Assembly: GCA_007449985.2 (NCBI GenBank)
Contig: VIIQ02000181.1
Coordinates: 62,001-126,000 of the forward strand
Length of the DNA stretch: 64,000 bases
Origin: Desmodesmus armatus
Lineage: Eukaryota > Chlorophyta > Chlorophyceae > Sphaeropleales > Scenedesmaceae
Direction: 5' to 3'
The notes under the pieces are model-generated. The model had not been told where the DNA came from, ran no database searches, and worked only from the letters and a program-made list of their open reading frames with translations. Made by a program: the position numbers and the translations under genes. Below, one piece after another: positions 1-15,480 of the stretch (within the stretch, counting starts at the first letter, position 1; each line of letters opens with the position of its first letter).

Positions 1-91
1 GAGCACTGGCTTTGGCTTAGTTGTAACCCACAGCCTACCACACACAGCGCAAAGCTTGAGGTGACAAGCTGTTGTGCTCTGTGTGCTGCAG

Positions 92-3000
92 GTGGACCAG
101 GCGCGCACGAACAAGGCCAAGGCGAAATCCACGGGAAGTCGAGCTGAGGCGCTTGCTGACTTCATGCATGTGAGTTGGCGGCTTTGAATTCTAATTGGAC
201 GTTCCCTGCTTCAGGGCTTTGGGTCCTTCAGCCGCCTCTTTCAGCAAACATGCACCCTTTTTGTTAGTCGATTGTGTGGCTTACTAGGCCCGGCACATCA
301 GTGTGCGACAGACAAATCGAACACACCTGAATCTATGCTCATGAGTTGGTTGCGGTTGTTGCTGCTGCTGGCTGGCTGCAAAGCTTTGGATTGCACCGCT
401 GTTGTCTCGCAACAGCACAGTGCGTGCACTTGTCAGTCAAGCAGACTGCAAGTGGTCCCAAACTGGGCGAGTTGCCTCTGCTTACACCCTGACTGTGACA
501 AGCCTACATAAAGTGACACAACCGCTGCTGAGGCAGCGCACACCTTAAACCATACACCCCTTTCACTGCTTGCTACCAAACAGCCGCTTCCTCATCCACT
601 GCATGCCTCATGTTTTACTGCAGTGCATCTGTCATCGGCAATGACGGCGTTGAGCAGCTGCTGCGGACCCTAATGCCAAACTTTCAACATACACTGCTTC
701 CTAGTTAAACAGTTAGATGCCCATCCCCCCGCCTGTCTGTTTTGTTGGCAGTGCATCTTCATCGGCAATGATGGCGGGCAGCTGCTGCGGACCCTGGAGC
801 AGAACCCTCCCCAGCTCAAGGTGTTTGACAACCAGTTCAACAGGCTGGGCAAGGCACTGGGGGAGGCGGAGGCCCTGGTGGCCAAGTGGGCGCGGCCCCT
901 GGGCATCAAGATCGCTGTGCGGGTCATCAAGGCAAAGCTGGACGAGGAGGATATCAAGGACGTAAGCTGTTGAACAGTTTAATTCTTTTGATTACTCAAA
1001 TTAATAAATTTTTATTTTTGATTTTTTCCCCATTATTTATCTTGCTTTTTTATTCAGCTTGCTTTTTTATCAATCAATTGTTCGGTAAGCTGTCCCTTTG
1101 CACAGTACTGTTGCTCTGCGGCTCCTAACCATTAGAGGCAGAGGCATACTTGGAGTTTGCCAGCAGAGCCACATCAGTTAATGTGCACAACTTGCGCCAA
1201 GCCTCTGAGCAGCAACTGGCTGCAGCTACAGATCTTCTAGAATGCTTTGATATGTCATGAACACCCGCTGTGTGATATGTGCACTGAATGCCCAGTGCTG
1301 GCATGTGCGATGCAGTTGCCCGGCATACCTCAGAGGATACCTGGGGGTCAGATGTTACACGTTGTGCTGATTGTATTGCTGCTTGTAGGGACTATGTACA
1401 AGTGTCTTATATGCAAATTTATATAACCAGCATTGTTGTGCACCCTGCTACTGTCCCTGCAGATTGAGAACAGCATCAACAAGTCCGTGTGGGACCTGAA
1501 CACCGTGCTGTCCACTATGAATCCAGCGCATGCAGCAGGCATGCGGCATGAGCTGAAGCAGGCGGTGGCAGCAGTGGCGACTGCTGGTGTACCCCTGGAG
1601 GTTGCACAGGCAGAGGATTTCAAGGTGTGGATGCACTGCCGTCACTGTATGCTGTATGCTGCAAAGAAGTGATCGGGCTCTGACAGAAGCTGAGTTTTTA
1701 TAAGGTCTCAGTGCGTGCCAGAAATAGTGTTGTTAATTGATTTGGCAGTCCTTATTGAGCGTTGCAGCCAGCTGTCTGGGCTTGGCGGCCCTTCACTAGG
1801 TCAGTCCCTCTATGCTGTAAAGTTGCGTGATTAGCCAGTGATGCCTTCTAGCACAGTGCTGGCCCACCCATGTGTACAGTACACACAGTTGCCTACAAAG
1901 CTTGTGTTTGTCAACTGTGTGGCGATGACATAACACAGTCCCCTGCACAGCAACCACAACAAGCAGCATGTGTGTTTGTAAGATTTAACTTTCACATCTT
2001 GTGCAGTAGGAAAGAAATCAGCTTTCTTATCTCTCCCACTAATTCTGTGTTTGACTCTGCCCTGCAGGCGCTCCAGTGTGACATCAGCGAGTTGGTGGGT
2101 GGCCAGCAGGAGCTGGCGGCACAGCTGGCTGCAGCAACAGACAAGGAAAGGGCAGAGTGGGAGGAAGCCAAAGCACAGCTACACTCAATGGCAGCAGCCC
2201 TACAGGAGATCAAGGACGGGGTGGCAGGGGTTGCCGCGGGTGTGGACTCCTTGCAGGAGACAGCACAGCGGGTGGACAGCAAGGTGTCGGATGTCGCTGA
2301 CGATGTGTTGAATGTGCGGAGCACTGTCGAGCGGGTGGATAGCAGGGTGGAGGAAATCAACAGGGACGTTCAGGAGTTGGCAGCATACATAAGAGAGCTT
2401 CGACAGGCTGCCACAGCTCAGGCATCAGACAGTGGTAGCATCAGCGGCAAGGGCAGTGACAGCAGCAGGGGCGGGATGCTGCACAGCCGGCTGGTGTTGA
2501 ACAGATCGCGAGTGAAGTGGGAGTCGGCGGGCGCCTCGCTGGACCGTGGTAGCTTTGCCAACGTGTACCCGGGGACGTATGACGGGGCGCGTGTTGCGAT
2601 CAAGCAGCTGGACATGAGTGCATTCGCAGGCAAGGCGGAAGAGGAGGTGAGTTGCTGGGTTGCTGGTGTGTTTGTGGGGGTGCACTATGTTTGCTGTATC
2701 ACTCATAAGCCCCTGGCTCCCTTGTGGGTTGCTGAGCTTCTTTGCCGAGCCAATTTCTCTTCCTGTGACTGTAGTTTCGGCTGCATCTCGCTGCCGCTGA
2801 CGGCTTCAACCACAGTGCTGCAACCACATCCACAGAGGCAAGCAGTTGCAATGGGTGTGGCGCGACATGCACTGCTTTCAGACGGTGTTCTGCCACACAT
2901 ACAACTTGCAGAGGTTTATACTGTAGTACTAAATCATCGACATGGGTGATGGTGTGCTGTGTGCTGCAGGCTGCCATGGAGAATGTGTATCCATGCGTGC

Positions 3001-5375
3001 ACAGGTCTCTCCCTTTCACCAAAGTTGTGCTTGCAGCTGACTTTTGCTGCTGCTGCTGCTGCTGCTGCTGCTATCAATTGCTTCTTCTTGCTTGCGCCCA
3101 CCCCACCCCACCCCTCCGCTGCCTGCAGATGTACCGTGAGGCCGCTGTACTATCCCACCTAGGCCACCACCCCTGCATTGTTCAGATAACATGTCTTCTT
3201 GTACACGTCCTCACCCTCCCCTGCCACCCTGGTGTACCTGCCCACCGCCTCCCCTGCTTGCAGATGTACCGCAAGGCAGCTGTGCTGTCCCACCTAGGCC
3301 ACCACCTCTCTGTTGGCAAGTTTTTTTGCTGCCGCCATGCTGACGTGCCCCTACTTGCGCCCATCCCTCGCGTTCTTTCATTTGCAGATGTACCGTCAGG
3401 CAGCTGTGCTGTCCCACCTAGGTCACCACCCCTCTGTTGGCAATTTGTTTTGCTGCCGCCATGCTGACGTGCCCCTGCTTGCGCCCATATTTCACGTCCT
3501 TTTATCTGCAGATGTACCGTGAGGCCGCTGTGCTGTCCCACCTAGGCCACCACCCTTGCATCGTGCACTTCTACGGCCTGGTGGTCGAACAGCCGGCAGC
3601 CGGCGTCAAGGCAAACCAGCAGCGCGCTGCCCTAGCTGCAGGCAGCTTCACAGGGAACTTCACTGGCAGTTCAAGCAGCATGCATGACAGTGCTCGCTCT
3701 GGGTGCGGCTTCAACAGCCTGGGTGCCTTGGGAGGGGCGCTGCCAGGTGGTGGCACCTTAGGCACGGGCAAGGCCGGGTCATGTCTGTCGGTGGGGCTGG
3801 TGATGGAGCGGTGCGACATGTCGCTGCAGCAGTGGCTGCGGGAGAACCCCAAGCCGTCGCTGCATGCGTTGCTGCACATTGGTGTCTGCATCGCTGGAGG
3901 GCTGAAGTACCTGCACGAGGATGCTCCCATCACGGTGGTGCACGCAGGTATGATGGCCCTGTCTGTTGGTTTAGCAGACGGGTCTAGCAGTCTTCACATG
4001 TGGCAAGGGGGTTTCAGACTCTATTCATCACAGTATCTGCTCATTATAGGATGTAAAAAGCCAGATTCACCAAACCTCAGGCCCATGCGAGAGGATACTG
4101 CAGTGTCAGCATACAAGGGTAGGTTTGCGCGCTTGCTCAGGCTGACTTGGTCCTATGGCCTAAGGGGCACCTTCATGAGCCTTTGGCTTGCTGGCTAGTG
4201 CCCAGGTCAGGACTACTTGTCCTCCATACATCTACTGTACTGTACTGTACTGTACTGTACTGTACTTCATGCAGACCTGAAGCCTGCCAACGTGCTGATC
4301 AAGGGCATGGACATCAAGCTGACCGATTTTGGCCTGAGCCACACCATCGCCATCAACACCATGCGCCAGGAGGCCAATGGGCTTATGGGCGCTGGTGCTG
4401 GGGCTTCCTCGGTTGGCACCGTCCTCTGGTCTGCCCCTGAGCTGCTGCAGTCTTGGTCGGAGGGCACAGACGCACCCCACACGCCCGCAGGTAAGTTATA
4501 CAGCCACCACACATGATGTACACCACACCACCACACCACCCCATACACCACACCACCGCACACCACACACATTGGTTGGCACGGTTGTCTGGTCTGCCCG
4601 TGAGCTGCTTCAGTCTTAGTCGCAGGGCAGGGGGCGCTCCCCACACGCCAGCAGGTACGTTATATATTCGTGAAAGCATCCACTTGTAATAACCTCCCGC
4701 CACCCCGTATACCTTCATAGGTTGGTAATATGGTGGATGACAACAAGCTGACACGTGCACTTCGAAAGTAGCCCAGAATGGGAAATGCAGCGTGGTGGGT
4801 GGCTGTATCATGTAGATTGTCCTCATCCTGGACCCCTGCTGCTTGCCCACTTGCGCCTGCAAACAATACTGAGTTTGTGCACCTACATTCATGATGCCGC
4901 TGTCGCGGGTGACATCTATGCCCTTGGCCTCATCCTGTACCAGTTGCTGCTCCCTCACTTACCCTGTCACAAGCGGACCCAATACAAAAACCAATACCAA
5001 TTGCAACTCTATACAGCCCACTTTCATGTTCATGTTCATGCCGCTGTCGCAGGTGACATCTACGCTCTCGGCCTCATCCTGTACCAGCTGTCCACAGGCA
5101 AGGCACCCTTCGAAGGGGAGTTCAGGAGCTTGGAGGCGGTCAAAGACGCGGTGCGCAAGGGCAAGCGCCCCTCCTGGGGCGACTGGGACTCCCAGCGGCG
5201 GCTGCAGGCCCCACTAGGCCAGCAGAAGGACGCGGCGGTTGTTGCTCAGCTGCTGGGTGACCTGCGGGGTGTGGTGGAGGCGTGTTGGCAGGGGGAGCCC
5301 AGGAGGCGGCCGAGTGCACGGGAGGTGCACAGCTTGCTGGAGGGGCTGCAGCTGAAGCTGCCTGCCGCTGGCTGA
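92..5375 (+). CDS. Coiled-coil Ser/Thr/Tyr-type protein kinase, 5' partial, 7 exons in window
   Basis: Exons 92-169, 752-961, 1463-1624, 2068-2646, 3512-3947, 4275-4490 and 5053-5375 (TGA) join in phase through GT-AG introns; the 5' end lies before the window. Order: an alpha-helical N-terminal region, a heptad-rich coiled coil (about 2090-2410), then a kinase domain from about 2515. Visible motifs: glycine loop around GSFANVYPG, beta-3 VAIK lysine, alpha-C segment beginning MYREAAVLSHL, catalytic loop HADLKPAN split across the 3947/4275 junction (Ala replaces the usual HRD Arg), DFG in LTDFGLS, and APE-like SAPELL. There are large inserts between alpha-C and the hinge and in the activation loop. 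The key Lys, Asp and DFG residues are present, so activity is likely. The helical-bundle plus kinase layout resembles MLKL-like proteins, but that is inference. Substrate unknown. Several exons have ghost copies nearby. Confidence 0.85.
624..670 (+). repeat. Ghost copy of the 5' end of kinase exon 752-961
   Basis: CAG acceptor at 621-623 followed by about 47 bp resembling 752-797, displaced 128 bp upstream. It diverges after CTGCTGCGGACCC. The copy carries small indels and is not needed for the open transcript. Confidence 0.75.
3046..3073 (+). repeat. (TGC)n microsatellite in a kinase intron
   Basis: Uninterrupted TGC/CTG repeat of about nine units, upstream of the first ghost of the alpha-C exon. 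Confidence 0.9.
3129..3444 (+). repeat. Three ghost copies of the kinase alpha-C exon start
   Basis: Copies start at 3129, 3264 and 3388, each directly after a TGCAG acceptor. Each codes for MYR(E/K/Q)AAVLSHLGHH for about 55 bp, and the real exon starts at 3512. Spacing is 135, 124 and 124 bp. Only the 3512 copy continues into the rest of the kinase lobe. The first copy is nearly identical to the real exon; the second and third change the Glu that should pair with the beta-3 Lys to Lys and Gln. Confidence 0.85.
4232..4266 (+). repeat. (ACTGT)n pentanucleotide microsatellite next to a splice acceptor
   Basis: About six to seven perfect ACTGT units end eight bases before the CAG acceptor at 4272-4274 of the exon that starts the catalytic loop. 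The repeat occupies the place of the polypyrimidine tract. Confidence 0.9.
4570..4662 (+). repeat. Ghost copy of the 3' end of kinase exon 4275-4490
   Basis: About 90 bp similar to 4410-4500, including the GTxxxW(S)A(P/R)ELL coding part and a GGTACG donor, displaced about 160 bp downstream. An in-frame TAG replaces a Trp codon, so the copy cannot serve as coding exon. Confidence 0.8.
4909..4950 (+). repeat. Ghost copy of the 5' end of kinase exon 5053-5375
   Basis: Codes for GDIYALGLILYQL as in the real exon, displaced 144 bp upstream. The acceptor CAG of the real exon (5050-5052) is CGG here, so this copy has lost its splice site. Confidence 0.85.
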
Positions 5376-5450
5376 ATGTAATCAAATATATGGGTGTTGA
5401 CCCTGTATGGGTGGTGGGGTTCTGGTGTGGGGTTGCGTGGACCTGGGTGG

Positions 5451-5625
5451 GCAGCTTGCTGGAGGGTCTGCAGCTGAAGCTGCCTGCTTCTGGCTGATCC
5501 GTACCCCTAAGTCCTTGAGGTAGGGGGTTCTGACCCAAGGTTGTGGGGCTCTGGTGTTGGGTTGAGTGGAGCTGGGTCGGCAGCTTGCTGACGGGTTTGC
5601 AGCTGAAGCTGCCTGCTGCTGGCTG
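5451..5625 (+). repeat. Two ghost copies of the last kinase codons and stop
   Basis: 5451-5497 and 5578-5625 repeat the end of the kinase gene, coding for SLL(E/T)GLQLKLPA(S/A)G and a TGA, spaced about 120-125 bp downstream of the real stop at 5375. They probably lie in the 3' UTR. Confidence 0.85.
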
Positions 5626-8600
5626 AACGCCCTCAATGTATGCAGCTGACCCGATCCACCGGCTGAAGCCCCTCAACGTATGGGTCCTGACCTGACCCTA
5701 GTAGGTTGATTTTTTGGGGTGTGAGGTTGTGTTTGCTGGTGTGTGAGGTTGAGTGGACCCCATGGGCTGCCTGCTAGGGATCTGATAACCTGGCTGTGGC
5801 TGCTGGTACACCCTAAACCTTAAGCTATAGAGGTTGGTTGTAGAGGGTGGTTCTTTCAGTCGTTTTTCAGTCATTTGTTCAGTGGTTGATTCAGTGGTGC
5901 CTGAAATGAAAGAGGTTTGGAGATTTTGTTGCCTCTCACAGCGACATGGTGGAGTGATACCATGCTTTGGCTGAGTGTGTTATGGTCAGCACCTATTGTT
6001 GCAGTTGCAGTGACGTTTGTGTAGGGCAACACAGATGCATGTGCTGCTTGGTGTGTGTTTTTCATGTCCTGTGCTCAAGTTGTGTTTTTTATTCTTCATT
6101 GTCGGGCAGGTATCTTATATGGGTTGGAGCCGAGGGGTTGTGCAGATCCTGACCCCTACTGCTTGTGTTATACACCTGGGTGTATTGCTGTGATCCTACT
6201 GTGCATACCACAATCTTATGGCTTCTTTGTGCAAGTGTGTCTTGTGTGTTGCTTGTTGATGCCCATTCATCAGTCATGGGCTGCTGTGTGCCCTTGGGCG
6301 CTTGTTGAGATAGAGCAGATGCACGATTTCAACAACTTGCATGCGCGCAGAGCAGCGTAGCTAGCTAGCTTGAAAGGTTTCGCACATGTTGTGCGCCAGG
6401 ATGGGCCTTCTATGGGCTTGAGCCACAAGCACATGCTCACAGAAGTGATCTGTATCTTTCAAATCTTGGGTCCTACTTTTTGAAAAGGGAGGGGCAGGTA
6501 GAGTCGCTGGTGGTTAGGGCATGTCATGTGTGTTACTTGCCTGATGCGCATGCATCGACAGGCGCCTGATGCGCCTGCATCGACAGGCGCCTGCTGTGCC
6601 CGTTCTGTGATCAGTTCAATGAAACATCGTGTACACACTCATGGCAAGGTCGACTTGGTGCTTCCACAACCGCTAGCCCAAGAGGGAGGGAGTGGGGTTG
6701 TGGGGCATGTGTGTGTGATGAGACGTACCTTGGCTGGTGTGTCCTGCGTGTGGTTTGCTGGTGCCACATCGAAGTGTGCTTGGTCAACGGAATGGCCTGT
6801 GCTCAGGCTCAACCCTTGTTCATAGCTGTGTTGGTCTCTGTTGAGGGTCCGGCTTATGATTGCACTGGTTGTGCGCTGTTGTGCACAGGTGCAGGATATA
6901 TTGTCCAGGCTCAGACTAGTCCAGTACTGTCTCACTTTACAGGTTGTGCTAGGTGTCGTTCTAAAGCTCACGTGTTCAGTGCTGGGGTGTGTGGAGGGTT
7001 TGGTTCAGGTCCTGATGCTCAAATGTCTTCTTGTCCAGGCGTGAGCATCAGCCACCTTGAAGGAAGTCATTGTGTGATGTCAGAGTGATGGGCACTTCCT
7101 GTGGTTTTGACTTCCAGTTGCTTCCAAGAGAGGCAGTCAGGCATTGCCAGATAGCCCAGATGGTTTCAGTTCCACGTGACACTGACAGTGCACTGTCGCA
7201 AACATGTGCAGGGGCTGGCACACGAATGTAGGGTTGATGTTTTATTTGTGTTGGTGATTTGTGGTCTTGGTAAGGTTTATTCCCAAGCTTTGGAAGGATT
7301 GTACACAGACTTTGGAAAGCCTTGCAGGCCTTGCGTTGCAGGCTAGTGGCAGTATGGCTAGGTCAGGCCAACTACAATCAACTTGCAACACAATACAGCA
7401 CACCAGTCGTGTTACAGCACAGTTGATGACAGCGTAGCACATGGATGGCCCAGGCACACAAACTCAACGGGATGGATGGTCAACAGCAGTACAATTCCAT
7501 CAGTACATGTTCACAAAATCTGATAATGGGTGCAGCAGCCAATGCTCTACCCCCTCTCTGGTACACAGGACCTCACCAACCAAAACATAGCACGCTCGGG
7601 CGAACATACACATTCTCACACACATTCTCAATGCCGGCACGCGGCAGTAGCAACCATGACTCAGCACAGACAACTGATGCATGCAGCAGTACTTGTCTCT
7701 ATGTCACCAATGCAAGCACTACTGCTTCTGACTCGCAAATCAACTCAAGCCCTTACACCTGGGCGGCTTTGGAAAGCTGCAGGGTTTGTCTCAAGACCTT
7801 GCAAGCACAAAGCCTGGCAAAGCTGCAGCAGCATATTGTACGGACGAACCCCAAACAACATGCCCGCAGTCGTATAATGGGCCATTTATCACACACTCTG
7901 TACGTGTGAGACCACGCAGTGTAGAGAGTGTGACAGTTGCACGGGCGAAGCTCCCGCACGCAGTGCCTGCAGGGGATGCATCATGCGAGGCCGCATGTGA
8001 TGAACTCATCAACGCGAAGACACCTCTGCCGAATGCAGCTTGGACTTCAACTGCCAAAGCAGTGTAGGTTGTCCTGACAGCAATCTGCGGCGTAGCTTCC
8101 AACCCCACTCACTCCCAACCACTCGCACTGCAACTGCTGATCAGATAGCGACAGGGCCAAACCGAAGCCAACACATGTGCCTCACACCCTGTCACCGTGC
8201 GACGGAAGGACTGGTCGACAAAGCCAAGGCCCCAGTCTGTAGCCCTAGGCCTGAGACAGTAGGGGTCTGGACAGCACCCGCTGTGCATGCGCCCAAAAGG
8301 GGACTGCTCCATACACCAGAACAAAGACGCAGTCCCAGCGTAGCACCAAAATCAGTGCCACAGCCTGGACCAGGACACATGCAATCCGCGGTACGCTCAG
8401 CACATGGCATAACTGCATGGGGGTACCTTGGCTGCAGGTGCACACATGCGCAAGCAACATATAGCGTGCGCCAACATCCTGCAGCGATCCGGCTGCAGCA
8501 CTGCTGCAATTTACCTGCCCACCCTCAACAGCCGATTTTCGGTGTGTACATCAGAGGAGGCAAACAAAACGCGCAACACACAACCCGCTGCATAGAAATA

Positions 8601-8829
8601 CCCCTGCAATGCACACTCCAGGCCTCAAAACTGTCCGGGTAACCCCACATTTCGGCAAACACCCGCTGCCTCCCACAACCCACACTACCAGCCCCTGCTC
8701 CTGCAGTCGGATGGCAGCTACAGGCCAGTAGGAGCAACAGTCGTCGCACACAAGCGTGAAGTAAGGTCACGCCGTGAAAACTCAAAAAAGATCCTGCCAG
8801 CGGCAGGATTCGAACCAGGGACCTTGTGC
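5626..8829. other. Intergenic / 3' UTR region without a supported gene
   Basis: No open frame here shows a recognisable domain or consistent splice structure. The region lies between the convergent kinase (+) and LPOR (-) genes and probably holds both 3' UTRs. An 18-bp direct repeat occurs at 6551-6568 and 6576-6593. A 200-codon plus-strand frame at 8040-8642 has a composition unlike the real genes and is antisense to the likely LPOR 3' UTR. Confidence 0.5.
8791..8816 (-). other. tRNA-like B-box and hairpin just after the LPOR stop
   Basis: On the minus strand, GGTTCGAATCC (8806-8816) matches the Pol III B-box consensus. It overlaps a perfect 8-bp hairpin (8791-8809, loop 3 nt) followed by T6. 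A possible anticodon-like stem spans the LPOR stop codon. The acceptor and T stems do not pair well, so this is at most a tRNA remnant or SINE fragment in the 3' UTR. Confidence 0.35.
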
Positions 8830-13587
<4,758 letters not shown>

Positions 13588-14827
13588 GGTGAGCACTGAA
13601 CTGTGCAGACAAGCAAGGCTTGGAAGTGTGGGACACGAGGAGTACAATGGATAGCTTCCGACACTCTTACGACTTGGTTTCGAAGCATAGCTTGAGGAGA
13701 TCTTAAACCCGCCCGCAGAACTGTTATGTTATTTTGTGCAGTGCATGAGCCGCGCGCTTCACTTGGCAGTATTAATGCCAAGAAACCTTTTTCAGCATGC
13801 ATATCAGGTGCTTGCGAGAGCGTGCGCGGCTTCTGCATGCTACAGCTTGGCCGAATCCTAAAGTTAACAACCCGGATGAGCAGAAGGCACGCCGATTCTT
13901 TACACATTTCGCTATCTGAAGCGCAAACATGGGCTTGTGCTGCTGTGGACTTGTCGATGCTACAAAGTCGACCCCTAAGGGTGGACTCAATGTCTCAGTT
14001 CTCAACAGTCTGCAGCGTACATGGCATTAGCAATGGCACACACTGTGTGTGACAGCAGGAGGCTTTATGATGCTTTATGCTGCTGCTGTCTCCAAACAAG
14101 CTCACCAAGGCGGGGGGGGGGTGTCTGCACATCAGCAAAACAAAGTTACCAATTTGGATAAGGTCTGCGCGCCGACACAGAACACACATGATCGTAGAAA
14201 CGCACGTGGCACCACTGCCAGCCAAATGGGGGCGGTCATTCAAGCTGCTCACAACAGGCTGACACACTCAACAGACAGCACACCAACAGTGTACTGCACA
14301 TCAGTCACAGAGGACACCATTGAACAAGCAACTCAGAGCCGCGTGGTGATATCTCGCTGACTGCTGAAAACATGCGATAGACCCCGACCTTGGATAGACC
14401 CTCCTGAGGTCTGCTGCTTTGCTGCAGTTACAGCACCAGCTACCGTAGCTATGACAGCGCGTAGCTATGGTGTGCAGTGGTTGATTGCGCAGCCTGTGCT
14501 GTTCTGCACACGAGAGGCACACACAGCCGCATGGCCCTAGGGGGCTGTGACGTGGCCCAACACACACGCACCGACTAGTACAGCACAACAACTGCTGGTT
14601 GCAGGGTGCATTGACAGATGCACGTGCGCCACAAACGTACAGGGCCAAAAGCAGCGCCGCTACGACAGCACAAAGACTTCTATCGAGTGCAACACGAGGA
14701 GTGTGGAGCACCTGCAGCTGTGGCAGAAAGCCAACTGCTGCAACAGCTGCTGCTGTGCATTTGTCGCACGCCTTGTGGTTGTCCACGACCGCAACACCCC
14801 TCGCTGCTGCACCCCAGTGCGTGGTTG
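13588..14827. other. Upstream region of LPOR; no gene supported
   Basis: This segment should contain the LPOR promoter and 5' UTR. I see no conserved box I can name and no second gene. A G9 tract lies near 14111-14120. Confidence 0.4.
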
Positions 14828-15480
14828 AACTGCTGCTGCTGCTGCTGCTGCTACTACACCGCCTTGTGTGTGGTGCACCTGCTGCTGCCGCAGTGGCATT
14901 GGGCTGCATCAGCAGCACTACGCCTGGCACGCATCTGCTGGCTGCTGCCCCAATGCGCCTTGCTGCCACACCATCTGCAGTGTAGGTGTGCTTGATGCTG
15001 CTGCTGCTGCAGCTGGTGCTTACGGGGCGGCAGCAGCAGCTGCTGCGCATCTGTCACGCATCCTTGGCCGCTCCCCCGACGTACCTTGCTGCCACACCAT
15101 ATGCAGTGTGGATGTGTTTGCTGCTGCTACTGCTGCCGCTGCTACTGCTGCCGCTGCTAGTGCTGCTGGGGTGGGCTGCATCAGCTGCAATGCATCTGTC
15201 ACGCATCCTCCGGCCATTCCACCACCCTGACACCCCATGGTGTGTGGCACCGTGCCAGCTGGGCCAGCTGCTGCATCTTTGGGCTGCAGCAGCTGCAACT
15301 GTCACGTGCCGCTCCCCCAATGCGCCTTGCTGCCGCACCATGTACAGTGTGGGCGTGCATGCTGCTGCTACTGCCGCTGCTGCCGCTGCTACTGCTGCCG
15401 CTGCTAGTGCTGCTGGGGTGGGCTGCATCAGCTGCAATGCATCTGTCACGCATCCTCCGGCCGCTCCACCACCCTGACAC
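14828..15480 (-). repeat. CTG-rich tandem repeats containing copies of the last uL11 exon end
   Basis: Units of about 240 bp with (CTG/CCG)n runs. 15110-15236 matches 15350-15480, including the uL11 stop region, and a third, more diverged copy lies around 14990-15090. The real terminal exon (15446-15556) sits at the upper end of this array, so its 3' UTR is repeat DNA. Confidence 0.75.

Noticed and set aside
5377..5381. TGTAA as the kinase poly(A) signal
   Set aside because: It lies one base after the stop codon, too close for a normal 3' UTR.
8040..8642. 200-codon plus-strand open frame
   Set aside because: Opposite the probable LPOR 3' UTR, no domain, composition unlike real exons, no splice context.
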